Origin: Valencia hispanica
Taxonomy: Eukaryota; Chordata; Actinopteri; Cyprinodontiformes; Valenciidae
Reading direction: 5' to 3'
DNA: 64,000 bases
NCBI GenBank assembly: GCA_963556495.2
Contig: OY747723.1
Location: forward strand, 15,077,501-15,141,500
The notes beneath the pieces were generated by a model. That model did no database searches and was not told where the DNA came from. It saw nothing but the letters and a program-made list of their open reading frames with translations. Positions 54,201 to 64,000 of the stretch are shown here, in pieces (position 1 is the first letter of the stretch; every line of letters starts with the position of its first letter). A program made the translations under genes and the position numbers.

Positions 54201-57200
54201 AGTCTAAAACAGAAAAAAGAGCATCATATGGCAGAGTAAGGAAATGTAGCACTGGATGTCAGCTGATTTATTGTAGCCTAGCGCATCGGAAAAACATGAG
54301 GCGACAAGAAATGTGGGTAAAACATTACATTTAACACATTATGAATGAGAAATAAATTAAATCGTTCTTAAATGAAGCAACGGGTTTCGATTATTAACAA
54401 GGGTCTATCAATAGCTAATCTAAAAGCACCATCTGGGCTATCTATCCCAGCTATAGCATAGGTTACCATAGTTTTTGATCAACAAGTTTAAAATTCATGC
54501 TGATTTACTGAAATTTATTATTTTATATCTCCGGGTTTTACTAGTAATAACAAAAGGTTTAATCCAACAAGCCAAATTCTATCTGTCATTTATTAGCGGC
54601 ACAGCCCGTTGCCTAGCAACAGTGACGCCTTTCCATAGTCAAAATGACCCCTTGGTGTTTCTCGTATTATAGCTTCAGCAAATAACTTTCAATACAAAAC
54701 TTAAATCATGAACATTTCAGAATTATAATACCTGGAAAATTCGGCAGATCTTGTCCACTGACATGTCGCTGCCATTCAGAGTTACTCTTTTTCCTCCTCG
54801 AAAGAGCACAAAATTTGCCATATCCATTGCTCGACGTTGGGAGCACAATAGCGCAAAACTTCTTCTCTGGTGTATCACGGAAAACTTCCGGGTCACGGCC
54901 CAAAAAAGAAATAATAACAAATAATGATTTAAAATCTATTTTTCCCTTCGTTCTCTGATTCCAAATTTTTATCTTGAAACAAACTATCGGAACACAGATA
55001 ATAGATCGTTTATTGTTTTCCGTTTTTCATTTTGAAAATAAAAAACGAAAAACGAGTGGTTTCCCGTTTCTCGTTTTCTTATTGGTAATCGGGACACGGC
55101 TTGTTTCCGGATTTTGTGCTTTTTATATCAAAAAGGAAATCGGTTGGCCGTCATGTACACGGACCAAAGACTTGCAATTATTTTAAGGCTTCATTTCAGC
55201 CACAAGGGGGCAGTGTTACACAGTTGCTAATGATCTCTGACTGGTTTCCAAGGGTTCCCCCTAGATAAATATTCTGGGAATCAAATTAACGTTGTTCCAT
55301 GTTGTATAACACCCATGCAGACATTTTAGTTTAAAGGGAGAACTAGATGGTTTGTTTAAGAAGAGTCGGGTTCTTCCTCACCGCCGTTCTTTCATCTTCG
55401 TCCTCCAAGCCGTCTTGCTGAGTTAGCGACATCCTCCGGTCCTTCTTCAGCCAGGAGTTTGGGTGCAGGCTCATGCACCCTTTCAGCGCTCCCTTGTGGA
55501 GAGGTTCTTTGGCTGCAGGGTCTTTAGAATAAACAGTTGGGGTCAGAGCAGAGCGTAGGAGAGGTGTGGGGGAGACGGAGCTGGACGGTGGATGTGTTGG
55601 TTTGGTCGGCTTTGGGCTCAGGGAGTCCAGAGAGTCCAGGGAGGAGCCAGTGGGTGCTGGAGAGGACAGACTGGACGAGCTCGCCCCCAGAGCAGCTCCA
55701 CTCCGGTGGATGGTCCGACCCCTGGGCTTGTAGCTGCCTGGCCTTTCAGCAAGTTCTTCCTCCTCACCGCTGAGCCCGTCTGCACTGCCCGACATGTACG
55801 GACAGAACTTGGTAGCGTACGCTATAGCCGGCTCTGAGCTCCGCCTCTGGGAATGCCGAGCTTCCAGGGACAGGGACTCCAGGGAGGGGGAGATCTCCCC
55901 AGCCGGAGCATCCCGCCTTCTGCGACTCTCCGCTGAGTGCAGCCTGACCCCCAGCAGGGCTTCGGCCTTGCTGCGAGGCACCTCAGGGTCAGCATCTTGG
56001 TCGTAGTCGCTGAAGGTTAGGATTGAGTCCAGGCTGCTCTGCAGGGGTTTGGGTCGAAGGGGTCTCCTGCAGAAACCCGGTGAACCCCCGCTGCTGTCGT
56101 CCAGCTCGTTCTCCAGACTGTCGTAGGACGAATCGGTCAGAGGGTAAACCCAGGACTCTAGTGATCAAATTAGACAATGTGGTTAATGTTTAAATATTCT
56201 GTGACTAGATATCCGACACATTCCTTCAGCAGAATTAGTAGTTTGGTGGTGAAAGACCATACATAAAAAAAAAAAAACAGCTACAGAAGTAGCTGAATAA
56301 AAATGCTAAATTAATGCCATTCCTGTCCTTGATGAGTGTATATAAACTGTATCGTCATGTTGCCCATTTACCTGATCCGCTCTCCTCACTGCTACGTCTC
56401 TGCGGAGGACCCCCAAACAGGGAGGAGGGATCCTCCCCCAGAATCGGCACACAGTGTTCAATCATGAACTTCACCAGCTCACACACCTGCAGCACACAAC
56501 AGGACCCATAAAACAATAAAAACTTTTTTTTGTAAGCCAAGAGAGAAGAAAAGTCATTTTCTGTCATTTTAAAGCAGCTATTTGACATTAAGAAGATTAA
56601 AACTTTCTTTAAGAGTTTCTCTCCTTAAGCTACATTTGAAAAAGTCAGACTTCTAAATTTAAATCTTTTAGCCGCTTTCAAAGCTTTACACTCGGTTTAG
56701 TTTTTAACTTACAGAGCATACAAAACATTACTCTGATCCCAGATCAGCAGATTACAGCTCCACTGTTTTTATTTTGCTGTAAATTGTGTTGAATCCGATT
56801 GATTTAACAATGTTGCTCCACTGTAGCAATCCTAAATGTCAGAGTCAAATCTGGGTCACATTCCACGTCGCAGTATTAGCCGCTAAATCCAGATTTTACC
56901 TAAAAACATCAGTTCAGAAACTTACTGCCGTTTGGTTTTGCTTCAAGAACAGCTCTGACCCTTGAGTTTTATCCAGAAAGCAGGAGGACTTCTTCTCTGG
57001 TTTCTTCTGGCTGAGGTAACAGGCCTATACAGCTCACATGGCAAAGCGTCGACTCACCTCCTCCCTCTTTTTCCTTCCACTTCATGTGACTAAATCTAAA
57101 AAGCACAGCATCAGTTTCACCTTTTTAGTTCCTTCTCCCTCCACCTCTGGACTACAGGGCGCTCCGGGAGGCCACAGCGTGCTGGGAGCGATGCACACCG

Positions 57201-60200
57201 ACAGGTTGAAGCTGGTCATCTGGTTCTCCTGAGCGTTGGCCTGGACGCCGTGCAGCATGGCCAACAGGTAGCGCAGCAGGAGCCTGTTCTCTTTAGCCAG
57301 GCGGCCGATCATCCTGCAGAGAGCATGAGAGACTTTCAGGCCTAGTTATGTGGGTCAGTGTTCCGACTGTGCAGAACCAGTTACCTCTTTACTTCTTGGA
57401 CCTGTTCCTCCTCCTCCTCTTCCTCCAGCACATCCATCCATTCCTCATATACTTCACAGCCCAGCAAACTTCCCGGGATTCTGCGCAGGAAATCCTGGAG
57501 ATGAGCATGCGGCAATGAAAAGGACAGCGTTTAATATGTGACACCACAGGACACCTTCAGAAGGTGGAGCTGCATGATGGAAGGACCTCAGATTTGCTGA
57601 CTGTTTATTCTGCAGAGAGGGCTATCTATCCAGATGCTAAGAGACGATAATCCAGATTATGGTAACAACTATCCAGGCTCCTCTACTGTGAACAGCTTGT
57701 CCTGCTAGAACTTGACAGCAGAGCAGCTCCCTCTGAGACGGAGCAGGAATAAAAGCTGATTAATGATTGGCTGACAGATGTGGCTCAACAAAGTCAAACA
57801 AGGTATGAAACGGGTCGCTGTTTTTATTCCCAGCTAGTGAACATATAGAGCCTTGCTATAATATAACAATGGATTTTATGTAACAGACCAACAAAAATCT
57901 GTGCCTAACTGTAAAGTGGGAACAAAAAAATGATGTAATGACATTTAAAAGCAAACTATACTAGCAGTAAATTTTCCAACAAATTGTTCTCAGATAACAC
58001 AATATAATAAAACGGCTTAAATATTTTCTTTTTAGGAAAATAATTTGGCTTTCTCCCAAAGTCAAGACAATATGGGATATGAAGTGAATATTTTAGACTG
58101 CCCTACCCTCTTGTACTAGAAAATAACACAATCAGGGGTTAAGCTGCTACAGGAGCCAGCAGACATGATGTTGCATAAGTTATACAGGTGAGGTGGAAGA
58201 CATTACAAAGCAACGAATGGTTTAACCACCGCTGCAGAGTTCCTTTTTACAGAGAACTTGAGTTTTCTAATCCTGGAGATTCTCTTGGTTTCATGTGTTC
58301 CATTTTTTTTTTGGCTTTGTAACCCTTTTTGTATACGTGAATACAGAAGATAAGAGAAAAATAACTTAGTATTTATGTGGGACACTGTGGTGGGGGCGGT
58401 ACTCCGTCCGGTTCAGCTTCCAGCTGCTGCTGCGTAACACAAACGTCACTGACTAATTCCTGGAAGAAACACGCTTTTTTACACTCAGATGTTCAATCTT
58501 TTTTATATTTTATTGGTAGGTTAAGAGAACGGCACGTCCTTTGGTTCAATAACATCTGTGATTGCTAACAGCAACAGACTCTATTGGAAGTTGGTAACTT
58601 GTTAACATGAAAACACCTTCTGTAACACCCGGGGAGCCGATGTGTTCACAAATAGGGGGCCTTGACACAAATCACAGATTTTTTTTTATTTGCAAAAACC
58701 TTTTAAAAGCACACATCTTTCTGACACTTGTTATTCTTGATCTATCACACAAAATTCCAATAAAAACACATTAAAGTTTGTGGTTGTAAAATGAAAAAAG
58801 GTGAAAGAGGTGTGACTACCTGTGCGATACGAGGGAAGTTATGTACCTTAAAGACTCCAGCGATGATGAAGACGTGATCCCGAGTGAGAGGAAGCTGAAA
58901 CTGTCCAGCATCCAGAGACTCCCTCAGCTCTCTTACAGCCCGAGCCCCCGCCGACCTGCGGAAGATCCCCCGCGTCCACGGCGCCTCATGGTACAGAAAC
59001 ATGAGCATGTCCTGATGAGGAAACGGTCAACGGATTCAGTTCCTCTGGATTTCTTTGCTTATTACCCATGAAAAGCTGTTTTTTAATACATCTTCAACAT
59101 GAGAAAGACAAGGAAACATGACAATATATGAAGTTATGTGTGCTGATCTTCACGAGTCAGAAAGAAAAACTTTAAAGCAACTAGTATTGTGACAAAACAC
59201 CCAAGTTTCAGTCCCATCATCACAAACCTAAACATGTAGAGTTCATGATTCTCTCTTGGGACTTTAACAAGAAATAGGATTTTAGACAGATGATGCTAAC
59301 ATCGTAACAGTTTTTTAAACAAAAACGAAACACCTAAAATGTTCAGCAAAAAACCCAAAAACATTTTAGGTGGGTCTGGTGTGAAACACAAAGACAATGT
59401 AAAAAGAATCTGATGCCCATTAAGTATGGTGGAGGGTGTGTCATACTCTGAAATTAGTTTTAATCTTGTTGGTATAAAACAAAGGATGAATGCGTGATGC
59501 TGTGGGCCTCCTACTAATAAATAAAGGGCACTAAACTTAAAGGTTGGATTTCTGTCGAGCTCATCACCACTGACCATGACAGGCTTGGGCAGAGCGCCCT
59601 CCACACAGATGGAGGTAAGCGGCTGACCGAACAAGCGGCCTGGAGCGGCTCCGGCCAGCGACAGCTCGTTCAGGTGAGACGTGGAGCCTCTCCAGAAGGC
59701 CCAGGTGATGAGCGAACGTCTCCTTTTGAACGACTTCTGGGAGAAATCTGCAACATTCCAGAAAACGCGAGGACCATTTTCCTCATTTCTACAAAGCACC
59801 CAGAGGCAATAGAGGAAAAAAAACACAAAACAACGCTTTACCTGCAGGTAAGTGCCGCTGAAGCGGTTCCACAGGGCGAGGCTTTAGGATGAACTGACAC
59901 TGCTTGTACACCTGCATCTGCTCCACCTGCATGGCCACCTGTCTGTCCGCAGGTGGCGCTGCAACGTCCCGGCCGCCTCCTCCCTGAACCGCTGAGCTTT
60001 TCACATGACTCATCTGGATGCTGAAGGGAAACTCATGACCTGAGAGAAGGAGGAGATGGCAAAGCTCCTTCAAACCTCCTCCATCCAGCAGCTCAGTCAC
60101 ACTATTTACTGAGAATGAATGGGACTAGTGTGGCTCTTAAAACATCTACACTCACATGTCGCAACCTCTAACTTCAGAGTAAAGGGTCTGAATTTATTCT

Positions 60201-63200
60201 AAAAGTCACACTAATATAAATGTTCTACGGAGAGGAAGCTTAAGCACTGAGCTGTTTAGTCTGTAGCTCACCGATGAGAGGGTAAGGCGTGTTGTCCCTC
60301 TTGGAGATGACCCACAGCTGGAAGTCTTTGACATTTCCCTGCAAACAACAGATCAACAGTCAGAAAAACAGTGATATTTTGGGAGGTTGAGGCGCAAAAA
60401 AAAATCAAGCCTCCTTTTGAATGACTTTGGATATGTGCCACACTGATACGCGACTGCAGGGCTCGAGAGGAAAACATGTCTTTCTGTTTGATTCTGCATG
60501 TTAGGGCAGCAGGGGAGAAACTGTGGTATTTTAAGCCTGATCTGCATCTGTAAGTATGAACAACTAAAATGTTCCGCCAGCATGTGGAGGAAGATCTTTC
60601 TGGTTTACTCACTATGATTCCAAACTGCTGCAGGGCCAGACGGATCACCTCATTGGCTGAATCCCAGTTGCTAACAGGAAGAGTCTTTGTCTGATCAGAG
60701 AACAAGTTAGAAGACAATCAAAATAGGTAGAGAGAGGATCATTGAGGGCTATGCTGCTAACCTCATCAAACTCACAACAGCAAACGTATTCAGCCCCTTC
60801 CCATACACCCTCAGAGGGATGGTTTTAGTCTCTTCCTTCTCTTTCTCTCCTTTTATCCGACTGCAGAGACAATAAACACGCGCTGGATGTTGATAGGCTG
60901 CTTTGAAAACTATGCACCATCATAAAACCCTAATAAAATATACAGATAATTGCGGCTGTGAATGTGGAAAAGGGTAAGAGATATAGTTTACCTCTTGAGG
61001 AGGGAGAGCCATTTCTCCTTCTGTTCAGCTGAGCTAGAAGAAAGCAGGAAGAGTTTTGAAACAGAACAGCATGAGTGAGTTTATAAAAATACAAGCTTTT
61101 CTACGAAAACTGGAAAAATAAAGCTTTGGTTTTCTCTGAAAACCTGACGAAGAACTGATCCATGCAGGTCTGTTTGGGTTTGCAGCTTCCTGCGCTCACT
61201 GTGCAACATCAGCCTAAAAACACTAATTGAGCTGGCATTGCTCTGCAGTAAGAGCTATATGGTTGGGTTTATGAGGTGTAGGTTGTTAAGTTATACAGTT
61301 CCTAAATTAACGCCAATAATTTAGCAAGCTAAATATTTAGCTCCAAACTAAATATTTAGTTAGCAAGCTAAATATTTAGCTCCAAACTAGTTACCAAGCT
61401 TAAATATTTAGCTCCAAACTAGTTAGAAAGCTAAATATTTAGCTCCGAACCAGTTAGCAAGCTTAATATTTACCTCCAAACTAGTTAGCAAGCTAAATAT
61501 TTAGCTCCAAACTAAATAATTTGTTAGCAAGCTAAATATTTAGCTCCAAACTAAATAATTTGTTAGCAAGCTAAACATTTAGCTCCAAACTAAATTATTT
61601 GTTAGCAAGCTAAATATTTAGCTCCAAACTAAATATTTTGTTAGCAAGCTAAATTTTTAGCTTCAAACTAGTTAGCAAGCTTAACATTTCGCTCCAAACT
61701 AGTTAGCAAGCTTAATTTCTAGCTCCAAACTAGTTAGCAAGCTTAATTTCTAGCTCCAAACTAGTTAGCAAGCTAAACATTTAGCTCCAAACTAAATATT
61801 TTGTTAGCAAGCTAAATTTTTAGCTCCAAACTAGTTAGCAAGCTTAACATTTAGCTCCAAACTAGTTGGCAAGCTAAATATTTAGCTCCGAACTAAATAT
61901 TTTCTTAGCAAGCCGAATATTTAGCTCCAAACTAAATATTTAGGTAAATAATAAACAGGTGAAATGAGCAACAATGTTCAGTCTCACCAGCAGTTTATAA
62001 AGAGGCTTGCAAGACCCAGCTTTTAATTTGGTAGTCCACTTTCACTTATCGGCATGAACATTTACATATAAATATTTAGCTAGCCAGTTTAGCTTGCTAA
62101 CTACTTTTTTTTTTGCTTCAAAAACAAGTTTTTAGTTCAATGCTAAATATTTAGCTTAACGTAATAATCAGCTTGGAGCTAAATATATATTTTGTAAACT
62201 AAATTTAGAGTTACAAACTGTGACATTTATAAATGAATAAATACATTGGTCAAAATAGGACTTTGAAAAATAAACTTGCCATTTTTTCTCTCTTATGACA
62301 GGCTAAATAACCCAAATTATTGCTGTTAATAGTTCAACTATTTTTGACCAGCTTCCTGATGTAAAAGCTCAATAGATCCCAGTATTTATGTTTGAAGCCC
62401 ATTTTACCTTCCGCTTCCATAGTTGTATTCATACGTTACAGTTCTGACCTATGGTTCTGGTCAGTTTTCATGAAGGGGAATAATGAAGCATTACCTTTGG
62501 TCCTTTAACGATTTAGTTAAACTGTTCCTTTTTCAAGGTAAAATCATCATACAAGAAAAACCCTTTAAAACAGGAATTGGTCGCACAAATTTGCATTAAA
62601 CACATGGTCAAAATAATACCTGGAGGGTCAAATATATGCATACACCCCCTCTAATATTCCGTTTCACAAGTTGCAAATCCGCCACACACACTACAGTCCT
62701 CAACAATTCTCTGGTTGCCAAGATGACAACACGAATGCTCAGAGGAGTCAAAATCAAAAAATACTGTATAAATAGCCAAGCATGGTGGCGGAGGTATCAT
62801 GCGGCGTGTTAGTTTCGCTGCCAGTGAAACCAGTGTGCTGTTAAGAAAAAAAATTCGATGGAGTACTAAAGGAGGACGTCCTCCAAATTTTCCACCTTCC
62901 CTTCAAATCAACAGATAAATGATTGACATTTGGACACAGTTTGGTGTTAAAGCGAGACAACGGTCCCAAACACATCAAAACAGGTCTTGGTGTGGATACA
63001 GCAGACTAATATTAATCTCAACTGTTTTGACAATGTATGCATTACTCTGCAAAGCCAGGAACTCAGCTGATTCAGCTAAGAAATCCACCAGAAGAGATGG
63101 GGCTTCTCTCCGACTTGTTAAGGGACATTAATCAAATATTAGTGGGGGTGTATTTATATATTTAAGCTTGTATTTGTGGTTCGGAGGGATTGGAGAATAT

Positions 63201-64000
63201 TCAGGTGATAGTTTAGGATTACTCACTTCTAATTAAGCATCACGGGAACTTAATTAACCCTTTTTGACAATAGTCGTGTTCTGTTCTGGCATCCTCTCAG
63301 CAGAACAGTCGGTTCCCCTTTATAGGTTGGTAGATGCGTCATGCTTCCTCCTGTCTGGTCTGTGTTTCTTTGACATTTAAGGTGAGCTTCGCAGCATCGC
63401 CAGCATATTTCATCTGTTGAAGCGTAAACACAGCTACAGCCGCTGGAACACGTTTAGATTTTACCTGTAAAGCTGCTCCACGTGAGCTAAGCTCCAAACT
63501 CCTAATCACACAAGAGCTAATCTGATGAACTCCTCTCTTTGTGATCATCCGTGAAATCCGTGTTGACACAATAAATGGATTATTGGTTTTCAGTGTAAAT
63601 GTGTGTTACCTAAACATAGCGACACAATTCCAGGTGGGCCAGCCAATGACGAAGCTCCGCTCCGGGTTCGTGCTTCCCTCACACACCTCGTCCATACAGC
63701 TCGCCGTCCACATCTCACACACACACACCTGGCCTTTCTGCTTGAAGTTGTTGGCTGACCTGGAAACACAGTGATCCCACACACACACACACTGATTGAG
63801 GCAAGAAAACACAAACAAAAGCCCAAAGTGCACACTAGTTATTGGTGCTTACTTGGCTTTGGCGATCACCAGAATGTCACTGAACAAGAAGAGGTGCCTG
63901 TCCTGGGTCTGCATGCCTGTCTTCAACTGGGCGTGGCCGTAGAGGAGGAAGAGCCTTTCGGAGCCGGTCAAAAAGGACTGGACTAACGGACAGGTTTCTG
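45238..64000 (-). CDS. arhgap20: Rho GTPase-activating protein 20 (5' end missing)
   Basis: Stimulates GTP hydrolysis on Rho-family GTPases; the RA domain is reported to bind Rap1. Exons in transcript order: 64000-63853 (cut by the window), 63759-63610, 61033-60992, 60860-60776, 60690-60613, 60338-60272, 60039-59842, 59747-59575, 59011-58847, 57494-57385, 57313-57121, 56486-56372, 56157-55382, 45885-45238. All phases agree; 981 residues are visible against about 1190 in human. In order: PH domain (RLFLLYGHAQLK, LFLFSDILVIAKAK, EKWLSLLK), RA domain (KTIPLRVYGKGLNTFAV .. GHEFPFSIQM), RhoGAP (FGQPLTSICVEGALPKPV, arginine finger in GIFRRSA, QMTSFNLSVCIAPS), a long Ser/Pro-rich tail, and a terminal exon ending LLFAEESYV. 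The last intron contains an 8.7-kb transposon. The lesion-free frame argues the gene is functional. Confidence 0.93.
46443..46696 (+). repeat. Left terminal inverted repeat with promoter
   Basis: About 254 bp, matching the right end in inverted orientation up to AGAAGAAGTTTTGTGCT, about 40 bp before the integrase ATG. It probably carries the integrase promoter. Confidence 0.9.
47256..47402 (+). other. Short open frame in GC-rich part of integrase intron 1
   Basis: A 47-48 codon frame starting MEALIFEGSEDRGGGG, basic toward its end, with two TGACGTCA (CRE-type) palindromes at about 47197 and 47352. A donor-like GGTAAGG interrupts it near 47375. Function unknown; possibly an alternative first exon or promoter of the element. 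Confidence 0.2.
50416..50830. repeat. AT-rich nested repeat with 57-bp palindrome
   Basis: GTAAATTAACAGTAAATTAC and its complement face each other across a short loop at 50432-50488 with one mismatch. Downstream, a unit containing CATCTACCGTAATTTATTTA is repeated twice. A fish MITE-like insertion inside integrase intron 2. Confidence 0.65.
52721..54827 (-). pseudogene. Second transposon gene, coiled-coil protein, one nonsense codon
   Basis: Exons in transcript order: 54827-54732, 53987-53713, 53613-53423, 53319-53232, 52954-52721; all phases agree over about 290 codons. The N-terminus reads MDMANFVLFRGGKRVTLNG. A Pro/Ser-rich middle follows (VSGGCLYITDDIN.., PSPSSPFTETSQ), then a mixed alpha/beta stretch (RIADIVNDKLTSARTLVIHF) and a predicted coiled coil near the end (LQEVNGKIDQLKQAAETLQD). 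The only lesion seen is TAA at 53450-53448. I do not know its function; it may be a transposition cofactor because it is retained with the integrase. Confidence 0.7.
54850..55165 (-). repeat. Right terminal inverted repeat with promoter
   Basis: About 316 bp; the same as the left repeat except for extra AAAACG-type sequence of about 60 bp. Its inner edge lies 22 bp before the ATG of the minus-strand gene. Confidence 0.9.
58685..58825 (-). mobile_element. Tc1-type terminal fragment
   Basis: GATCTATCACACAAAATTCC and AAGTTTGTGGTTGTAAAATG resemble Tc1 subterminal sequence. It lies in an arhgap20 intron directly before the exon at 58847. A short GGTGGAGGGTGTGTCATACT fossil lies near 59430. Confidence 0.4.
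61318..61944. repeat. AT-rich minisatellite, 18 units of 31 or 39 bp
   Basis: Tandem units built from TTAGCAAGCTAAATATTTAG plus CTCCAAACTAG. Some have an extra 8-bp AAATATTT/AAATAATT block, giving 39 bp. The core AGCTAAATATTTAGCT is a perfect 16-bp palindrome in many units. Confidence 0.9.
62627..63170 (+). mobile_element. Degenerate Tc1-like element
   Basis: The plus strand contains AAGCATGGTGGCGGAGGTAT, the Tc1 KHGGGG motif, bracketed by weakly inverted segments (CATACACCCCC near the left, GGGGGTGTAT near the right). No intact frame. Confidence 0.5.

Larger units (their letters stand above)
46443..55165. mobile_element. 8.7-kb two-gene DNA transposon (IS3EU-like candidate)
   Basis: Flanked by perfect 6-bp duplications AAAGAC (46437-46442 and 55166-55171). 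Both ends begin GGTCCGTGTACATGACGGCC and form long inverted repeats. It carries a DDE integrase gene on + and a second gene on -, converging with 77 bp between their stop codons (52643 and 52721). Six-bp duplications with an rve-type transposase suggest the IS3EU group, but I could not check this. It lies entirely in the last arhgap20 intron, which would be about 0.8 kb without it. Confidence 0.9.
61034..63609. other. arhgap20 intron between PH-coding exons
   Basis: A 2.6-kb intron with no host exon seen. It holds the minisatellite at 61318-61944 and a Tc1-like fossil at about 62627-63170. Confidence 0.6.

Noticed and set aside
60762..60775. Extending the arhgap20 RA exon to a GTTAGC donor at 60761
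   Set aside because: This breaks the reading frame; the GTGAGT donor at 60775 keeps phase and matches the RA domain.

Overview
The window is vertebrate nuclear DNA, almost certainly from a teleost fish. Its genes are split into many short exons with GT-AG introns, and the introns and spacers are full of fish-type repeats: Tc1/mariner fossils, hAT-like MITEs, L2/Rex-type LINE ends and long simple repeats. No bacterial features are present. Exons were joined by hand from splice signals, reading phase and protein continuity. For the three host genes that look intact, every junction phase agrees.

Layout. (1) 135-20232, + strand: the 3' 36 exons of a neurobeachin-like gene (best match nbeal1), encoding 1901 C-terminal residues (DUF4704 region, PH-BEACH, BEACH, WD40), with a 3' UTR running to a poly(A) signal near 22.81 kb. 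(2) 24476-32599, - strand: a complete gene for a secreted C-type lectin of about 620 residues. A signal peptide is followed by 26 tandem copies of a 14-residue unit and then one C-type lectin domain. I do not recognise this architecture, and it is the main candidate for something undescribed. (3) 38627-44271, + strand: fdx1 (adrenodoxin-type mitochondrial ferredoxin), 4 exons, 165 residues. (4) 45238-64000, - strand: arhgap20 (PH, RA and RhoGAP domains), 14 exons, 5' end outside the window. FDX1 next to ARHGAP20 is also the order I recall from human 11q22, which supports both calls.

The last intron of arhgap20 holds an 8.7-kb DNA transposon (46443-55165). It has 6-bp target-site duplications and terminal inverted repeats of about 250-320 bp. 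Its two genes converge, each starting just inside one terminal repeat: a DDE integrase on + and a small protein with a coiled-coil C-terminus on -. Both genes carry visible lesions. Other mobile elements with defined ends are a Kolobok-like element with a THAP remnant (4096-5037), a hAT-type MITE (7516-7873), two Tc1-type elements (30363-31492 and 33677-35261) and an L2/Rex-type LINE 3' end (35390-36665).

The host genes have unrelated roles: vesicle trafficking scaffold, secreted lectin, mitochondrial electron transfer and Rho-family GTPase control. No operon-like or pathway link is implied. nbeal1 and the lectin gene converge, the lectin gene and fdx1 diverge, and fdx1 and arhgap20 converge.
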